From positions 161,127 to 186,001 of the forward strand of contig NW_003147271.1 of NCBI RefSeq assembly GCF_000003605.2: 24,875 nucleotides of DNA. Direction: 5' to 3'. The notes under the pieces were generated by a model. The model searched no databases. It had not been told where the DNA came from and saw only the letters and a program-made list of their open reading frames with translations. Below, in pieces: positions 1 through 11,181 of the stretch (its first letter is position 1; every line of letters starts with the position of its first letter). Origin of the DNA: Saccoglossus kowalevskii (lineage: Eukaryota; Hemichordata; Enteropneusta; Harrimaniidae). The position numbers were made by a program, and so were the translations under genes.

Positions 1-108
1 CCCGTCATTTTCAAACTGCAGTTGAAAAAGTGATTCGATCAAGGAAGGCACTTTTGATTTGACAAAATCCATCAAACCATTATAATCGAGTTTTCCGTCT
101 GTGTATTC
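1..108 (-). CDS. Possible internal exon, unrecognised protein, cut by window edge
   Basis: Read on the minus strand, an open frame of 36 codons runs from 108 to the edge of the window. The other two minus frames contain stops in the same stretch. It follows a CAG acceptor (AG at 110-109), and a stop codon lies in frame just upstream of that acceptor, so it would have to start at the splice site. The peptide begins EYTDGKLDYNGLMDFVKSK and has a balanced, protein-like composition. The DGKLDYNGLMDF part recalls the second half of an EF-hand loop, but the usual glutamate at loop position 12 is glycine. The pyrimidine tract before the acceptor is poor. I do not recognise the family. It is phase-compatible with the candidate exon at 770-1012. 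Confidence 0.35.
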
Positions 109-150
109 CTGACGTACTCACAGCACCAGTAATGTAAAAACAACTTTTAG

Positions 151-207
151 TTTGGCGCGAAACTGCAGCGCGTCCCGCTAAGAAACTTTACTTTGAGCCT
201 TCCCGCC
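151..207. promoter_or_regulatory. Pair of E2F-like sites
   Basis: TTTGGCGCGAAA at 151-162 is a full palindromic match to the E2F/DP consensus, and TTCCCGCC at 200-207 is a second E2F-type match. Both lie in a short GC-rich patch (about 150-245) within AT-rich surroundings. Such pairs mark promoters of cell-cycle and replication genes in animals. No start codon or gene can be tied to them here. If the two candidate minus exons belong to one transcript, the sites would lie in its intron, which argues against a simple promoter reading. Confidence 0.35.
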
Positions 208-769
208 AACGACGAGTTCATTAATACCTGGGGTTACTCCACACTCGGGAGTTGTTTTGTAAATTACGCTATGTCAGGTGGACTCAGATGGTTATAAAAA
301 TTTAAAATAACACTTTGAATGCATATACAACTTACATATAACCTGTTAATATATGGTAACCAGCGCGTGTCGTTTTGAAAACAGCGTTTTACCCGCATCT
401 TGCAAGATAATGGAATGATTCCAATTGTGGGCGTGTCAATACAACGGCGCCATCAAGTCTAGATTGGAAAAGACCCAATTGTTTTGCAAAGTTCCAACAT
501 ATATTGCTAACTGACCGAATAATTCTCAGAACGGCTGTAAAGCGCGGTGGTCGTCGCGCAGCACGTGTTCGAATTTCATGTAAATAAACAATGTATTTTA
601 CACGTCTCATGAGTCTCATATCGAACAGAACGCGGCACGGCAACTGCTGCCCTTTAACATCTGTTATGGACATGGACTTGGGAATAAAAGTCGAATTCAG
701 ATCGTAATGCAAAGTAAATTATGTACCCTTTTTCCTGTGAAGTAAGATCAATCTCGTCAGTTTCTTTTA

Positions 770-1012
770 TTTCACCAGCATTCTGCTTCTGTATTTAGTA
801 TGAGCCCAGTTCTCTCTTGATATGTGAAAGTGGGAGTTCGATTCGAAATAGATTGGGGGGTGGTATCCATAATCTGATGGCTCACACATAGGGTCAGGTA
901 CGTGTGGCCAACAGTCATACAAATACTGGCTATCTGCTTTTGAATCACGATTACCTGATTGATACACTTCATTGATATGTTCAGATTTGTAAAATATACA
1001 TCCCCATACGTT
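770..1012 (-). CDS. Possible minus-strand exon, unrecognised protein
   Basis: A minus-strand frame is open from 1012 down to a TAA at 767-769, giving 81 codons. It follows a possible ATAG acceptor (AG at 1014-1013), with an in-frame stop beyond it. The peptide is rich in Tyr, His, Pro, Cys and Trp, for example DSQYLYDCWPHVPDPMCEP, which is not what random AT-rich DNA gives (usually Asn, Lys, Ile, Phe). Near its end a GTGAAA donor follows ATGCTG in phase 0 and could splice to the candidate exon at 1-108. Otherwise it ends in the TAA, which overlaps an AATAAA. A second long frame overlaps the same stretch, so chance cannot be excluded. I do not recognise the family. Confidence 0.25.
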
Positions 1013-3463
1013 CTATATGATATCAATCTCAGATTCAAGCTATCTCGATGTATATGTATGTGAAGAGATCAGAGCTTCTGCGTAACAATGCAAGCTGGCG
1101 TCCGGGGGCAGTCAGTCTGAAAGAAGAACTCGTTTTTAAAAGGCCCCATTACCTATGTTTATAATAATTGTGTTTGTACATGCACCCCTTACATGGGCTA
1201 CAATTGCAATGAGATGATCAATATTATTGGGAATTATTTATATGCATTATCCACATGTGATTTATAATACAGTAACTTTTTAAATATTTGGATGGCGACC
1301 CAATGATGAATTTACCTGTGCATAGTATGTTATGAATTTTGGAGATTTTGAAGTTGTTTCCGCTATCTTATTTGGTATGACCTTTTACTGATACCATAGA
1401 TGATTTGGCATTATCAAGAATGTCACCACTACCCATTTCCTTTAATACGTTTCAAGAGTTCATAATAAAGTGTTGACCTCTGTTGATATCGGGGCTCCAT
1501 TAGTATTGATCTAAGTGGTGTTATCCTTTAAAAACTTGGTATAATTGAGTCGTAAAGTAGAGCCTTCGCGAGATGTTCTATTGTCGTTTATTACTTCTTT
1601 CTCAGTATTGCAAAATGTTATAGTCAGTGCACATATAATGAATAATATGCTTAAAAACGACATTCGTTGAAACTCCTATGTAGGAATACATTCAACTATT
1701 TCCAAACGTGTAACAATTTAAACTGTGTATTAAGAGCACGTCATCAAGGCAGTTCACAGATCAATTTATTTTTGTTCGCTTGTTATGTATTTTATGTATG
1801 ACACTTTTGTTGTATTTCTGTATTTTTGTCCGTACACATGGAGTTCAAAAAAGAAGACCTCATGGTAACCTCCCAAGGAAAACTATTTGAAACTTGATTC
1901 GTTCACATTTGTGAAACTCGTGTACATTTCATTAAAAAAACAGGAAGATTATATACGATTGATATAAAAAATATTGTACATATAATAGTATAAGTATATA
2001 AATAAGATCTGTTTTTTTTTTTGCCTCCGTCAGGTTAGTGGGGCATAGAAGACTTTTTACTCTGGGACAGTCAATATTAAGGAATACACAACTATTCCTA
2101 GAAGTATGTCAGTGTTTAATAATACTTCCCTTAATTCTGATATTGATATGTGTCTGCACTGAATAGTTTTACATCTAAGTTATTAAATCATTTGAATTTT
2201 TAATTTTATACTTATTAATTGTTTTATGCTGTCTTTGTAATGTCCGATGGTCAAACTGTGTAATTTGCTGCAAGATATGTTTGTGGGTGTGCCCATTGAT
2301 CTCAGTATTGAACAAAATAAAATTATTTATCACTATTTTGATATTTGATGTTTTGTTGAATGTAAAAAGCACGGAGGGTGAAGAAATCTGTTATTGAATA
2401 TATAATGTCATTGAACCACTACATCAAATGTTTAGTTGGCATGACTGGTGTTAACAGAACAATATATAGTCGTAATCAACATGGTATGCATAGAACATCG
2501 CGATTTGATCACCAAGCGACGACAAAGAGAAATTATCACTCAGTGTAATTCACACACTTGTGAATTAGCATCGCAAACTTGTTTAATTGCGTCAGTTAAA
2601 CGCAGTTTATAGTTTCACGACGCTTTATTTAATGCTGACCGGTGCTATGGCAACGATGATTAATCGATATCTCTATGCCATGTCATGGACAAAAACTAGC
2701 ATTATGATATTCCAAAACTGTCACATATCTAATTGATTGTTGTTGTACATTGTATATTCGAAACGAATGAATACATTCGTATGGCACCCTCCATAAGCAT
2801 GATATACCTGTATGATACATACCAAGAAAAATAATGACACAGTGGTAAGTCTTTTTCTGTAATCCAAGCTTGTAGTTTGAAATATGAACTACATAAGAAA
2901 GTTTATTATTTGTGCCTATTTACGTCATCAAAATACAATCTGAAAATATGTGTTTCTATTCTTCGATTTTAAACAGTTTTCTGGGAAAAGTTGCTCCATG
3001 CTTCTCATCAACAATCCTAATTTTAGTGGCCATATTCCAGTGATATATCCAACTGAAGTTGAGATTAAGGAGACAACAAAATCTGTTTTTTTTTTTTACT
3101 TAGTTCTGTGTATTTGGGCAAGCCATCTACAAGGATACATCTGTTTTCTACACCTTCACAGAAATACCACACACTCTTCTGTCTATGGAGTAGGTATTTC
3201 ACATTCTCATTCGCTATACTAAGAGACTATAGGACATGTGCAGACTTTTGGGAAAGACATTGTCTTTTTTCGTGTAAAGGATTAAAAACAATGGTTTTGT
3301 AGAAAACGACGAGCATTTACATTTATGTATGTTTTGTTGTTGCAAATACAATGTGGTACATGCTTGTGGTTAAATACAATAACATCTGACATCGTCAGAT
3401 ATCATCAATGTCACTTGTCCGATGTAGACCCCAGGTTTAAAACAGAAACAATTGATTATATAC
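1013..3463. other. Non-coding AT-rich stretch
   Basis: I see no convincing exon, RNA gene or mobile-element boundary here. The open frames are short, rich in Asn, Ile, Lys and Phe, and typical of chance in AT-rich DNA. Confidence 0.5.
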
Positions 3464-3639
<176 letters not shown>

Positions 3640-3640
3640 T

Positions 3641-6522
3641 CTGGAATAAAAATATATGGTCACCTAACTAATTTTTCCATAAGACGACCTCGAAATTGAT
3701 CACACATGCGTTTTTTTTAATACTTTACAATTAGTTTCCTATGCTAACAAAATTATATGTAGTGTCATGAGGACTACATGTGACTGTCACAAAAAATGGG
3801 AGAATTCAAAAAAAAATATGTTATTCATTGAATAATGTGTTTACATGGAATCCTATGAAAAATGTTCCAAAATGGCCACTTTTTAGATTATTTTGCGTAA
3901 TTATTTATGTTTTCTTAGAAACACATCCTTCTTTCTTTAAAAAACACTTTGAAAAAAGATGACTTGCACGTATGTGAATCATCACGCAACAATGATTTTT
4001 GAAAGATTCTCTGTGATCATTTGTGTTCGTGTTTTAATGGTAGTGGAATACCTTCATGGAGATTCAGACGTAATTGTTCTTGATTGATGTGTTGGAAAGA
4101 TTACGAGCGTGTGGTCGATTTGGTGTACATTTCTTACATAAATGTTACCTTCGTGGAAATCTTTTCGCAGAAATGGCCTGGCCGACTTCAAACAGTCATT
4201 TTTTCCGTGAACCACTCAAATATTATATGACTAACTGGTGGTCGTTTTGATCTGTTTCATGCTCAGGCTGTCAAGGTATAGGTTCTTTATCGAATATATC
4301 AATGCAACAGAATTGGCGTTCGAGTTCTCTAATTGAATTCACTTAATCTGAGGCGGTTCTCTGTGGGAAAGTTTGTTTAAACCTCAGACTAGTAATACAA
4401 TTTGACAAAATTAAGAAGTGTTCTCACTTGGCGAAATGAGTGGCAATCAGAAATAGTAACATTCACCCATTTCTTCATTTTTTGTATAAAGTAATAATAT
4501 ATTGTTGAAAAATTAGTTTGAAGTAGTCGACCGCAAAAATAGTTACATAAACTACAAAGCTATGATCACGTAGTGGCGTAGAAGGCGTGAGGGGCAAAAT
4601 GTGTCTGTGAGTTTTTGTTTCTGGGGTCTCCGAGCAGAGTCAAAGCAGTATTTTGTTCGAACATCCTCTTCAATCCACAGACGTATGAACACTGGGGCCG
4701 CGAAAAAAAAAACGGGCTTCCCATTGTAAACTAGTATTCAGAGCGCCGTGCGTTTGGAGCTCAGTCGCAAGTGGGGCATATTTTGTTGTAAATGGCCATT
4801 GTCTCCCGTAACAACAATAAATACAAAGCACCATGAATTCAATTTAGCAATTTTTACTTATCAGCGAAATTAAAAATAATTGACGCATTTGTAGTTTTAA
4901 TACTTGGTGCTGATAATGATTTGTTTCTAACAAAATTACTCATATTTCGTAAATAATACAATATTCAAAAGCATCAATGCAATACTCTCCTGCTCGTAAA
5001 AACATTTTATACACATAAATGCATGGGGGTATTTGCGTTTTTGTGCAACTTTGCAAGTATAGAAATCTGCACAACTATACAGTCGTAATTATACTGAAAT
5101 TACTGAAATACCGAAATCTATTAGTGAAATGCAGCACTTCTCGCCTGTTGTTAAAACTATGCCTCCCTTACTCCCGTCCGACAAGGAATCGATATCTATT
5201 GGCATCCAGGCTATTTGACCAAAGCGAGAAGGTTGTGTCACGTGGTAGTCGATATGTAAATCCTATTGCATTCTAGCACGTCAATGAACATGAACGAACG
5301 CGTATCGGAAATCGATTGGATAGGGAGTAGCCTATTATATTTTCTCGTGAATTGTCACTGCAGCTGTGAATGTTGGTCCTTTGTGCAGATTCCACAGGGA
5401 TATACAAATCACATTAATTTAATTTATGTCAGATCAAGATAATTACGAGGGGTTACCATAGATTAACGATAGTTCGTCACATTTTGCTGCTTTGGCGAAT
5501 AATGTTGTTTGTCGATTGTCTTACACTTTTAATATCAACGCTATGACAGTCGGTGTATTTCCATTAAGTTTATGGTGTAAGTCATCGAAGACATGTTAAG
5601 ATCAACGTTTCAAGCATTTGTTTGAATTCTGTCATACAAATGACGTCATCGGCTAACTGTGACAGATTGGAGTGTGTTTTTAAATTGTAGTGTGAATAAA
5701 ACTCACTGGTCGACAATCGTCATACACAATAAAAAAATAGATTACTTTATTATATGCTATGACGTTTATTTGCGCTTCGTTATTCATAGAGCATATAAGC
5801 AAGCGATTAGGGAAACGTAATTTGAAGTCAAAATCTCAAAAGTGCCCGTAACTAGATCTGCCTTGCAATCCAAGTGGTTTGGAACGAAATTGAATATTCT
5901 TAAAATTTCATACTATTTTATTTGTTATAAATTGGACTTTAATATGTAATACAATATAATGTACTATTACAATTGTTAGACGTAGTAAATTCCTTTGGGT
6001 TTCTGAAATGCGTTTGGAATCTTGTGTGTGGTTAGGTTTGGTGTCGGAATGAAGGTAGATTGGAATCTCCCAGGAGTATGCTATTCCGATAATTTACGTA
6101 CTACTTTCGAATGCATCATGTTAACTGTAAATCAATAAATTCACAAGACAGTAATACATTAAACACTGTGTTTTAATTAGCATATACTGTAAACAGTAAA
6201 ATGTTATCGTGTGCGTTTCGATAACGATAACTTGGAAACTGGGGTTAAAAAACAATATAGTTTTCATCGGAAGAAATACTTTGAGCTTTACTTAGTATTC
6301 ACTGTATATAATCGCCATGATGAAGAGACGCCATAAATCTACAATCGCGGTATGCTGGTGTTTTTATACTCAGATAGCAATAAAATAATATTATCCGAGG
6401 TCTATATTACGAGTTGCTTGCCAATCCTTCTAGTCTCTAAAACTATACAATGCTCCGGTAACTCATGACATAAAAAAAGTTTTATATTGTATTGGAACGT
6501 TCTGGAGATATTTATATTAATT
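3641..6522. other. Non-coding AT-rich stretch
   Basis: No gene is supported. The only structure I find is a decayed relic of the TACTGTA-ended MITE at about 4800-4895 (listed separately). Open frames, including 5019-5276, lack any recognisable domain. Confidence 0.5.
4800..4895 (-). mobile_element. Decayed fragment of the second TACTGTA MITE family
   Basis: TTTTTACTTATCAGCGA followed by AATTAAAA and, after a short gap, GCATTTGTAGT matches the TTTTACTTATCAGCGA ... AATTAAAAC ... GCATTTACAGTA end of the element at 23760-23963. It has small deletions. No second terminus is visible. Confidence 0.4.
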
Positions 6523-6546
6523 CACACACACACACACACACACACA
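6523..6546. repeat. (CA)12 dinucleotide microsatellite
   Basis: Twelve perfect CA units, followed by an imperfect AACA extension. A simple repeat with no gene association visible. Confidence 0.95.
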
Positions 6547-6917
6547 AACAGTTCGTGGCTTAGGATAGTAAGATGGAAATTTGTTAAACTTTTTCATACA
6601 TGGGACTGTGGTAAAAAAAATGCGATGCAAAGAATGGCATAATTACAGGCTATAAGATGTAATAATATGTTTTTACTATTACATAGCAACCATCGGAGAG
6701 GAATAAAAAAGGGTTACAATTGAGATAACAGCAAATACACAAAATCCAGTTTAAAAATTAAGAATAATGTAATGTTCACGTAACGACAACGTCACAATAT
6801 GTATATATAGAGGCATACAAACATGTATCGGTGTGTAAGCAAACCATTGTAAATAAGTTTTTTCTGTCTACTTGATTGCCCTTTTTAATAAATAGCTATT
6901 TACAAATATATTTTGAT

Positions 6918-7081
6918 GGGAAATAGACTAGACTAGCTCTGCATGAGCTAATTTCTGTTTCCCAGCCATAGATTAATATTATTATTATTTATCAATATTT
7001 ATTAGTTATTATTTATTGCTGTATTGTTATTTTTTTTATGTAATCTATGGCAAATAAACATTATTATTATTATTATTATTA
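6918..7081 (+). mobile_element. Probable 3' end of a 5'-truncated LINE, with stem-loop and (TTA)n tail
   Basis: A stem-loop pairs 6918-6939 with 6945-6963 around a 5-nt loop: GGGAAATAGA at the 5' side against TTTCTGTTTCCC at the 3' side. A second inverted pair, CCATAGATTA (6966-6975) and TAATCTATGG (7041-7050), follows. The sequence then gives CAAATAAACA, containing AATAAA, and a pure TTA microsatellite to 7081. Several non-LTR retrotransposon clades (for example L2/CR1-like elements) end in a 3' UTR stem-loop recognised by their reverse transcriptase, plus a short tandem tail, and insert 5'-truncated. No reverse transcriptase coding remains, so the clade is not determined and the left boundary is approximate. 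Confidence 0.6.
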
Positions 7082-7367
7082 CATATACTACAGCTGATAA
7101 CTATATATATACTTGACACGAGACTCATTCCATATGATGCAGACCAGCCTTCGACTCTGTAGATGTCAAATGACTGTTGGATCAATAGTTTTCTTGGAAT
7201 TGCAAGCTCAATACTTCAGTTTACGCCTGAGGTCATATTCTCCACGTAGTACGTGGCTGTATCGACTGCGCTGGTCATGTACCAGTACATACGCAATGTA
7301 ACTGTTGACCTCGACAGTGCTAATTTTCGCAATACTGATGTTATAACAGGCTCAGTGGATACTATGC
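7082..7367. other. Unassigned stretch between the LINE tail and the hairpin element
   Basis: There is no gene I can support. It contains a perfect odd palindrome, CCACGTAGTACGTGG (about 7242-7256). The plus-strand frames that cross into the hairpin element are not coding-like. Confidence 0.4.
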
Positions 7368-7495
7368 GGTTATTACGAGGATACCTCAAAGTATGCACGA
7401 AGACAGTACAACGGCAGTATCGACCGACGCGCAGCGGAGTTCGATGCGACGACGTACTGTCTTCGTGCATACTTTGAGGCATTCTCGTAATAACC
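7368..7495. repeat. Long hairpin: 42-bp arms, 44-nt loop
   Basis: The left arm (7368-7409, beginning GGTTATTACGAG) and the right arm (7454-7495, ending CTCGTAATAACC) are inverted copies that differ at only 2 of 42 positions. The 44-nt loop (7410-7453) is GC-rich and CpG-rich. The arms could form a cruciform in DNA or a long duplex in RNA. The same hairpin is present, with a shortened right arm, in copy B at 14794-14908. Confidence 0.95.
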
Positions 7496-7737
7496 TTATT
7501 ATTATACATCTTTTCCTTCCAAGGATACATCATGGGAATGCCGAAATCCAAAATGTTTAGAACAGAATCAGAGAACTTCTTTGTGTGGAGTCCGGTGACA
7601 GTCAAACCCTGGTGGCAGTCATGTTTGTTTTTATTATTAGAGGACGCGTACGCGCGTAATCATTCCATATTTTGAATTCGCATTTTCTTATATGGTAGGA
7701 TGAAAATATCCCGTAAAATACCGCAAAATTACGGCAC
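7368..7737 (-). mobile_element. Hairpin-ended repeat element, copy A
   Basis: This segment is the reverse complement of 14562-14908 over nearly its full length, with scattered substitutions and small indels, so it is a dispersed repeat. Read on the minus strand, it opens with GTGCCGTAATTTTGCGGTA (7737 leftward), passes a stretch containing GGCATTCCCATGATGTATCC, and ends in a large hairpin (7368-7495). No transposase is present, so it would be non-autonomous. The 129-codon minus frame across it is broken in the other copy and is not a gene. The outer boundaries are those of the similarity between the two copies and may not be the true ends. Confidence 0.75.
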
Positions 7738-10700
7738 TTATGGCGTTACGGTGATAGATGTATAATAATAATAGTATATATGTCGATACATCACTTATCT
7801 AAATTAACCCATACACGCGCTTTTTATTGTGAAATGACTGTAAGATTCACACCTATCACGTTCAAATGTCATGATGTGGATATATTGGTACTCAACGTGT
7901 AATTAACCTTCAGTGTGTCGTTGAAAAGAACGTACGTAACGTAAAGTATAGTACACAATCCGATCTAGTAAAAATGATAATCCGTTCGTCTATCGTGAAT
8001 GGAAAAATATAGGGGACAAACCATTTTGTAATGGTTAGTGAGCGGCATTTATGATGCTTTTATAGTTGTATATATATATTCTAATTTGGTGCGTTGGGTG
8101 AAAACTTAATTACGTTTTTTTTTTTGAAATCGGTTATTTATCTCTCGGGTGGTTTTACCAAACTGCAGCAACTTAGGGAAACGCGCACTGCAGCATAACC
8201 ACACCATGCATCGATCGATGTTACCCTAAATATTGCTCAGTCGGAATTTGGTTTATCAGTGCCGAATTTAGATTGTCGTGACTGGGATAAGTGTACAACA
8301 CTTCAATACGGTTAATGAGCGGTATATATTCATATGCACGTGGGCGGGGGAGGGGATTGTTAATACATGCGCTATTACCGTGGAACTATTTCTTGATAGA
8401 GTTCGTGACGCGGTCGTTCATTGAGTGTAAAACGTATGTCACATGTATTCACTGCTTATTAATTTACATCCATCTGGAGGACCCTGCTGTTTGTACTTTC
8501 AAACACAATTATCGAGTTGGTATCGCTGAAAACACCCTGAAAAAAAGACGCAACTGATGATGATATTTATAACAATTCTCATACAAAATCCTAAGCCCAA
8601 CTTTATTATGATATTTTTCTTAAAAAGAAAAACATTTTTAAACGTCGCATATCTGACTGAATCGACTGAAAATGCACTAATTATTATTTTTGGAATATTC
8701 TACATATTTTTGTTTTCTTTAATAGTATTTAAATAGTAGTGACGTACAGTTGTTTTGTGTCCGGCTGTGCGCAACGGAGATCATGTGATACACAGGGTCC
8801 TTGGTATATTGAAAAGGAGGAGGAAGTGACGTAGTTTTTCTCCCTGGAAGTTTAATTATATTATAATTATTATACCACATTTCCGACAGATACGTGTTAA
8901 AATACAGTCGAAATAAATATTGTAAAAAGTCACAGTCGTTGCTCCGCGTCGTGTGCAACGTGGGTCCCACGCAGCGTTCTACATACTAGTAATAATTCGA
9001 ATGCGCGATGCAAGACGACGATGGCACAATCACCCCTGATCGAAGCTGTTGGTTTAAACAAATATTATTGATATATTAAGAATTACGTAAGAAGATAAAG
9101 AAGAAGAACTTAAAAAAAATAAAAACGCAACAACATGAACACGAGTGTGTACACGAGTTGTTATGATATATAATATATACCCGTCACTCCATAGTCTAAT
9201 CGTGGTTATATATTACATTACAGGGGTTAGTAAATTTTAATACTCGCATCACCGTAAATATCTAATTTTGCTGCTTTCACTTCATTTTTAGAGACACTAC
9301 CAAATGCGCAAGAACTATCCCGGGTTTTACGTAGGGTATCATATTGACAAAAGTAATTAAGTGGCGCAGTGAAGTTATTTTCCCTCGAGAGATGTTGACA
9401 TTCTCTGCGTGTGTATCAATATCAGACACAATACGGGCAATCGACATGGACAGTCAACGTGTTTGCTTGTTCATTGCGTGTTTGTTTGTTCATTTCCCCC
9501 ATACTCAACACGTTTGGTTTTGTTTGTCGCTAGGAAAACAAACAAACAAGCAAACAAAAAAACATTTCTTTGCGCATAATAAAAAGCAAATAAGAGGGGC
9601 GTTGCCACCAACGTGACCGATCGGCTATACTTTGTAACAAAATACTAATTATTATTTTTAGAATCACGCATTAATTATCTGTGTCACAACACATTTCGCT
9701 TTCTTTATTTTTTCCAATTCATGTTACTCACTGAGATTCAAGAAGAACTAAAGTAGTACGTGTATACAAAATTGAAGAATCAGTAAACTGTCACTTTCTC
9801 GCGACTGCACCTTGGATCCAGGTGCACCCATGATCTTATTGGTGAAATGATTATATGTGTTTCTATTGTTTAAATAACGATTTTTAAACAAATTAATTCA
9901 TATATTAATAACCAACCATCGCTTATTTTATTTATTTATTTATTTACTAACAGTCGTGAATTAGTATGCGCCCTGGAGAATATGGACGGTATCAAATGAG
10001 CTGTTTCAAAAAAGATGAAATAATGGGTAGTGCTACATTCCATGATCAAAAGGTGTTGCTTAACTTTTGTTTTCATGTCAGAGTTCCAATCGCAACATGA
10101 GCAATAACAGATATTACTATTTACTACAAATGCGACCACATGGCAGAATTATAATCAACTTTTAGAACCCCTTCCCGCTGATTGCGTCATAGAGCCTCTC
10201 CCTGTCATGTTGGAGTCCACGGCCGTTTTTATCCGAAGACAGTTTTAATTGAGGGTAAACACACAAATACAAATTATGTTTTCCAACCGCAATTCGATGT
10301 TGGGGGAAAGTCGTTCAACTAATAAAACAAGTGGAGTTTGTAGTGGTGTGCCGTACGTATTCTCGGTATGTTGCAAAATCGCTAAATAAATAGGTTGCGT
10401 GACATCCGGTATATTCCCACATTCTCTAAATGATTACTTAGATTATGTTCTTCTTGTGCTCGAAAAAAAAAGTCAATATTTCAAAATATGTTGAATCATC
10501 TTATAATGTCTTCTTTGTCGAGTGCATGTTTTGAATTTGTGGTTCCCCCGTACATTTCATGGATCGGGGCGCAGGTGAGATAGCCAACAGACAGGCAAGT
10601 TCATGAGAGAGATATCTAGAGTCCCCTATTATGGGCCCCAGCGAACAAACGATGAAATATGTCTACTAAACGCGAAACATGATGTTTAAAAATGAGAATC

Positions 10701-10800
10701 TTTCTTTAAACTACAAATTGTTCAAATGGCTGAGTTATATAGAATTCTTGACTAATTAGTGACAACCCAATCAGTTATTTAACTAATTAACTTAATTAAT
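7738..10800. other. Non-coding stretch upstream of the NALF promoter
   Basis: No exon, RNA gene or bounded mobile element is supported. Small features are a 12-bp palindrome CATCGATCGATG (8209-8220), a TGCACC/GGTGCA inverted pair around TGGATCCA near 9807-9827, and a short TTTA run near 9928-9946. The open frames (8291-8557, 8719-8970, 9344-9616, 9936-10139) show no family resemblance and look accidental. Confidence 0.45.
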
Positions 10801-10803
10801 CCG

Positions 10804-10852
10804 GGCATGCGCGTTGGGAATGAGTGAATTCGGAAGTGGTCAAGATGGCGGC
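10804..10852 (+). promoter_or_regulatory. TATA-less promoter core: NRF1-like, ETS-like and YY1-like sites
   Basis: Three motifs lie within 50 bp: GCATGCGC (10805-10812; half of the NRF1 palindrome plus overlap), CGGAAGTG (10831-10838; ETS consensus) and AAGATGGCGGC (10842-10852; a full YY1 match). This set, in a CpG-rich patch with no TATA box, is typical of broad, constitutive animal promoters. YY1 sites of this form usually sit just downstream of the transcription start on the sense strand. That places the start near 10810-10840 on the plus strand, about 340-370 nt upstream of the NALF start codon. Confidence 0.7.
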
Positions 10853-11178
10853 GATCGTATCGGGATGAAATGGAGTTACCATCGCGGTTGCGGTTTTGTT
10901 CATCTTGCAAGACCATTTCGTGGTTAATTTTGCTTCCGAAATGTTGATGTGATATCAGAATTATCGAGGAACGTCGGGAATCTTTTTATGTGCACGATTC
11001 TCCGTTTTCGCCGTGATTTTGGATGGTTTTCACCGTTTTCAAGGCAGCGATTGGCCAGGGAGAGCCCCGCTTGCGTGTTATCGACATCAGAGGAAACGAT
11101 CGTGGGATTACCTCGCGATCGCTCTCTGGATTAAGGATTTTTCATGAAGAACACCAGGGAGAGGTTCTCATGTGTTAA
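10845..11178 (+). promoter_or_regulatory. uORF-rich 5' leader of the NALF homologue
   Basis: If transcription starts near the YY1 site, the unspliced leader has several upstream ATG frames: 10845-10868 (7 codons, its ATG is part of the YY1 motif), 10865-10927 (20 codons), 10870-10947 (25 codons), a tiny ATGTTGATGTGA at 10941, 10988-11134 (48 codons) and 11023-11178 (51 codons). The last is in the main frame, and its TAA is followed by a single AAT codon and then the main ATG. A leader like this normally lowers translation of the main frame. The leader may instead be partly spliced out or start further downstream, which the sequence alone does not settle. Confidence 0.55.
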
Positions 11179-11181
11179 AAT

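Noticed and set aside
389..712. 107-codon minus-strand open frame
   Set aside because: It is Arg-rich with no recognisable domain and would lie inside the intron of the candidate minus gene. Chance is the simplest reading.
825..850. GTTCGATTC word resembling a tRNA T-loop
   Set aside because: The flanking bases do not form a T stem, and no acceptor, D or anticodon arms can be drawn around it.
7216..7605. 129-codon minus-strand open frame
   Set aside because: It runs through the hairpin element and is broken by substitutions and indels in copy B, so it is a repeat-derived chance frame.
9458..9556. GTTTGCTTGTT and AACAAGCAAAC as a hairpin element
   Set aside because: The pairing is short and made of low-complexity GTTT/AAAC words, with no second copy in the window.
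10949..11134. 61-codon open frame upstream of the NALF exon as a separate gene or as the protein start
   Set aside because: Its apparent start is GTG; the first ATG in that frame is at 10988. It is in another frame from the NALF exon and has no recognisable domain. It is kept only as a uORF.
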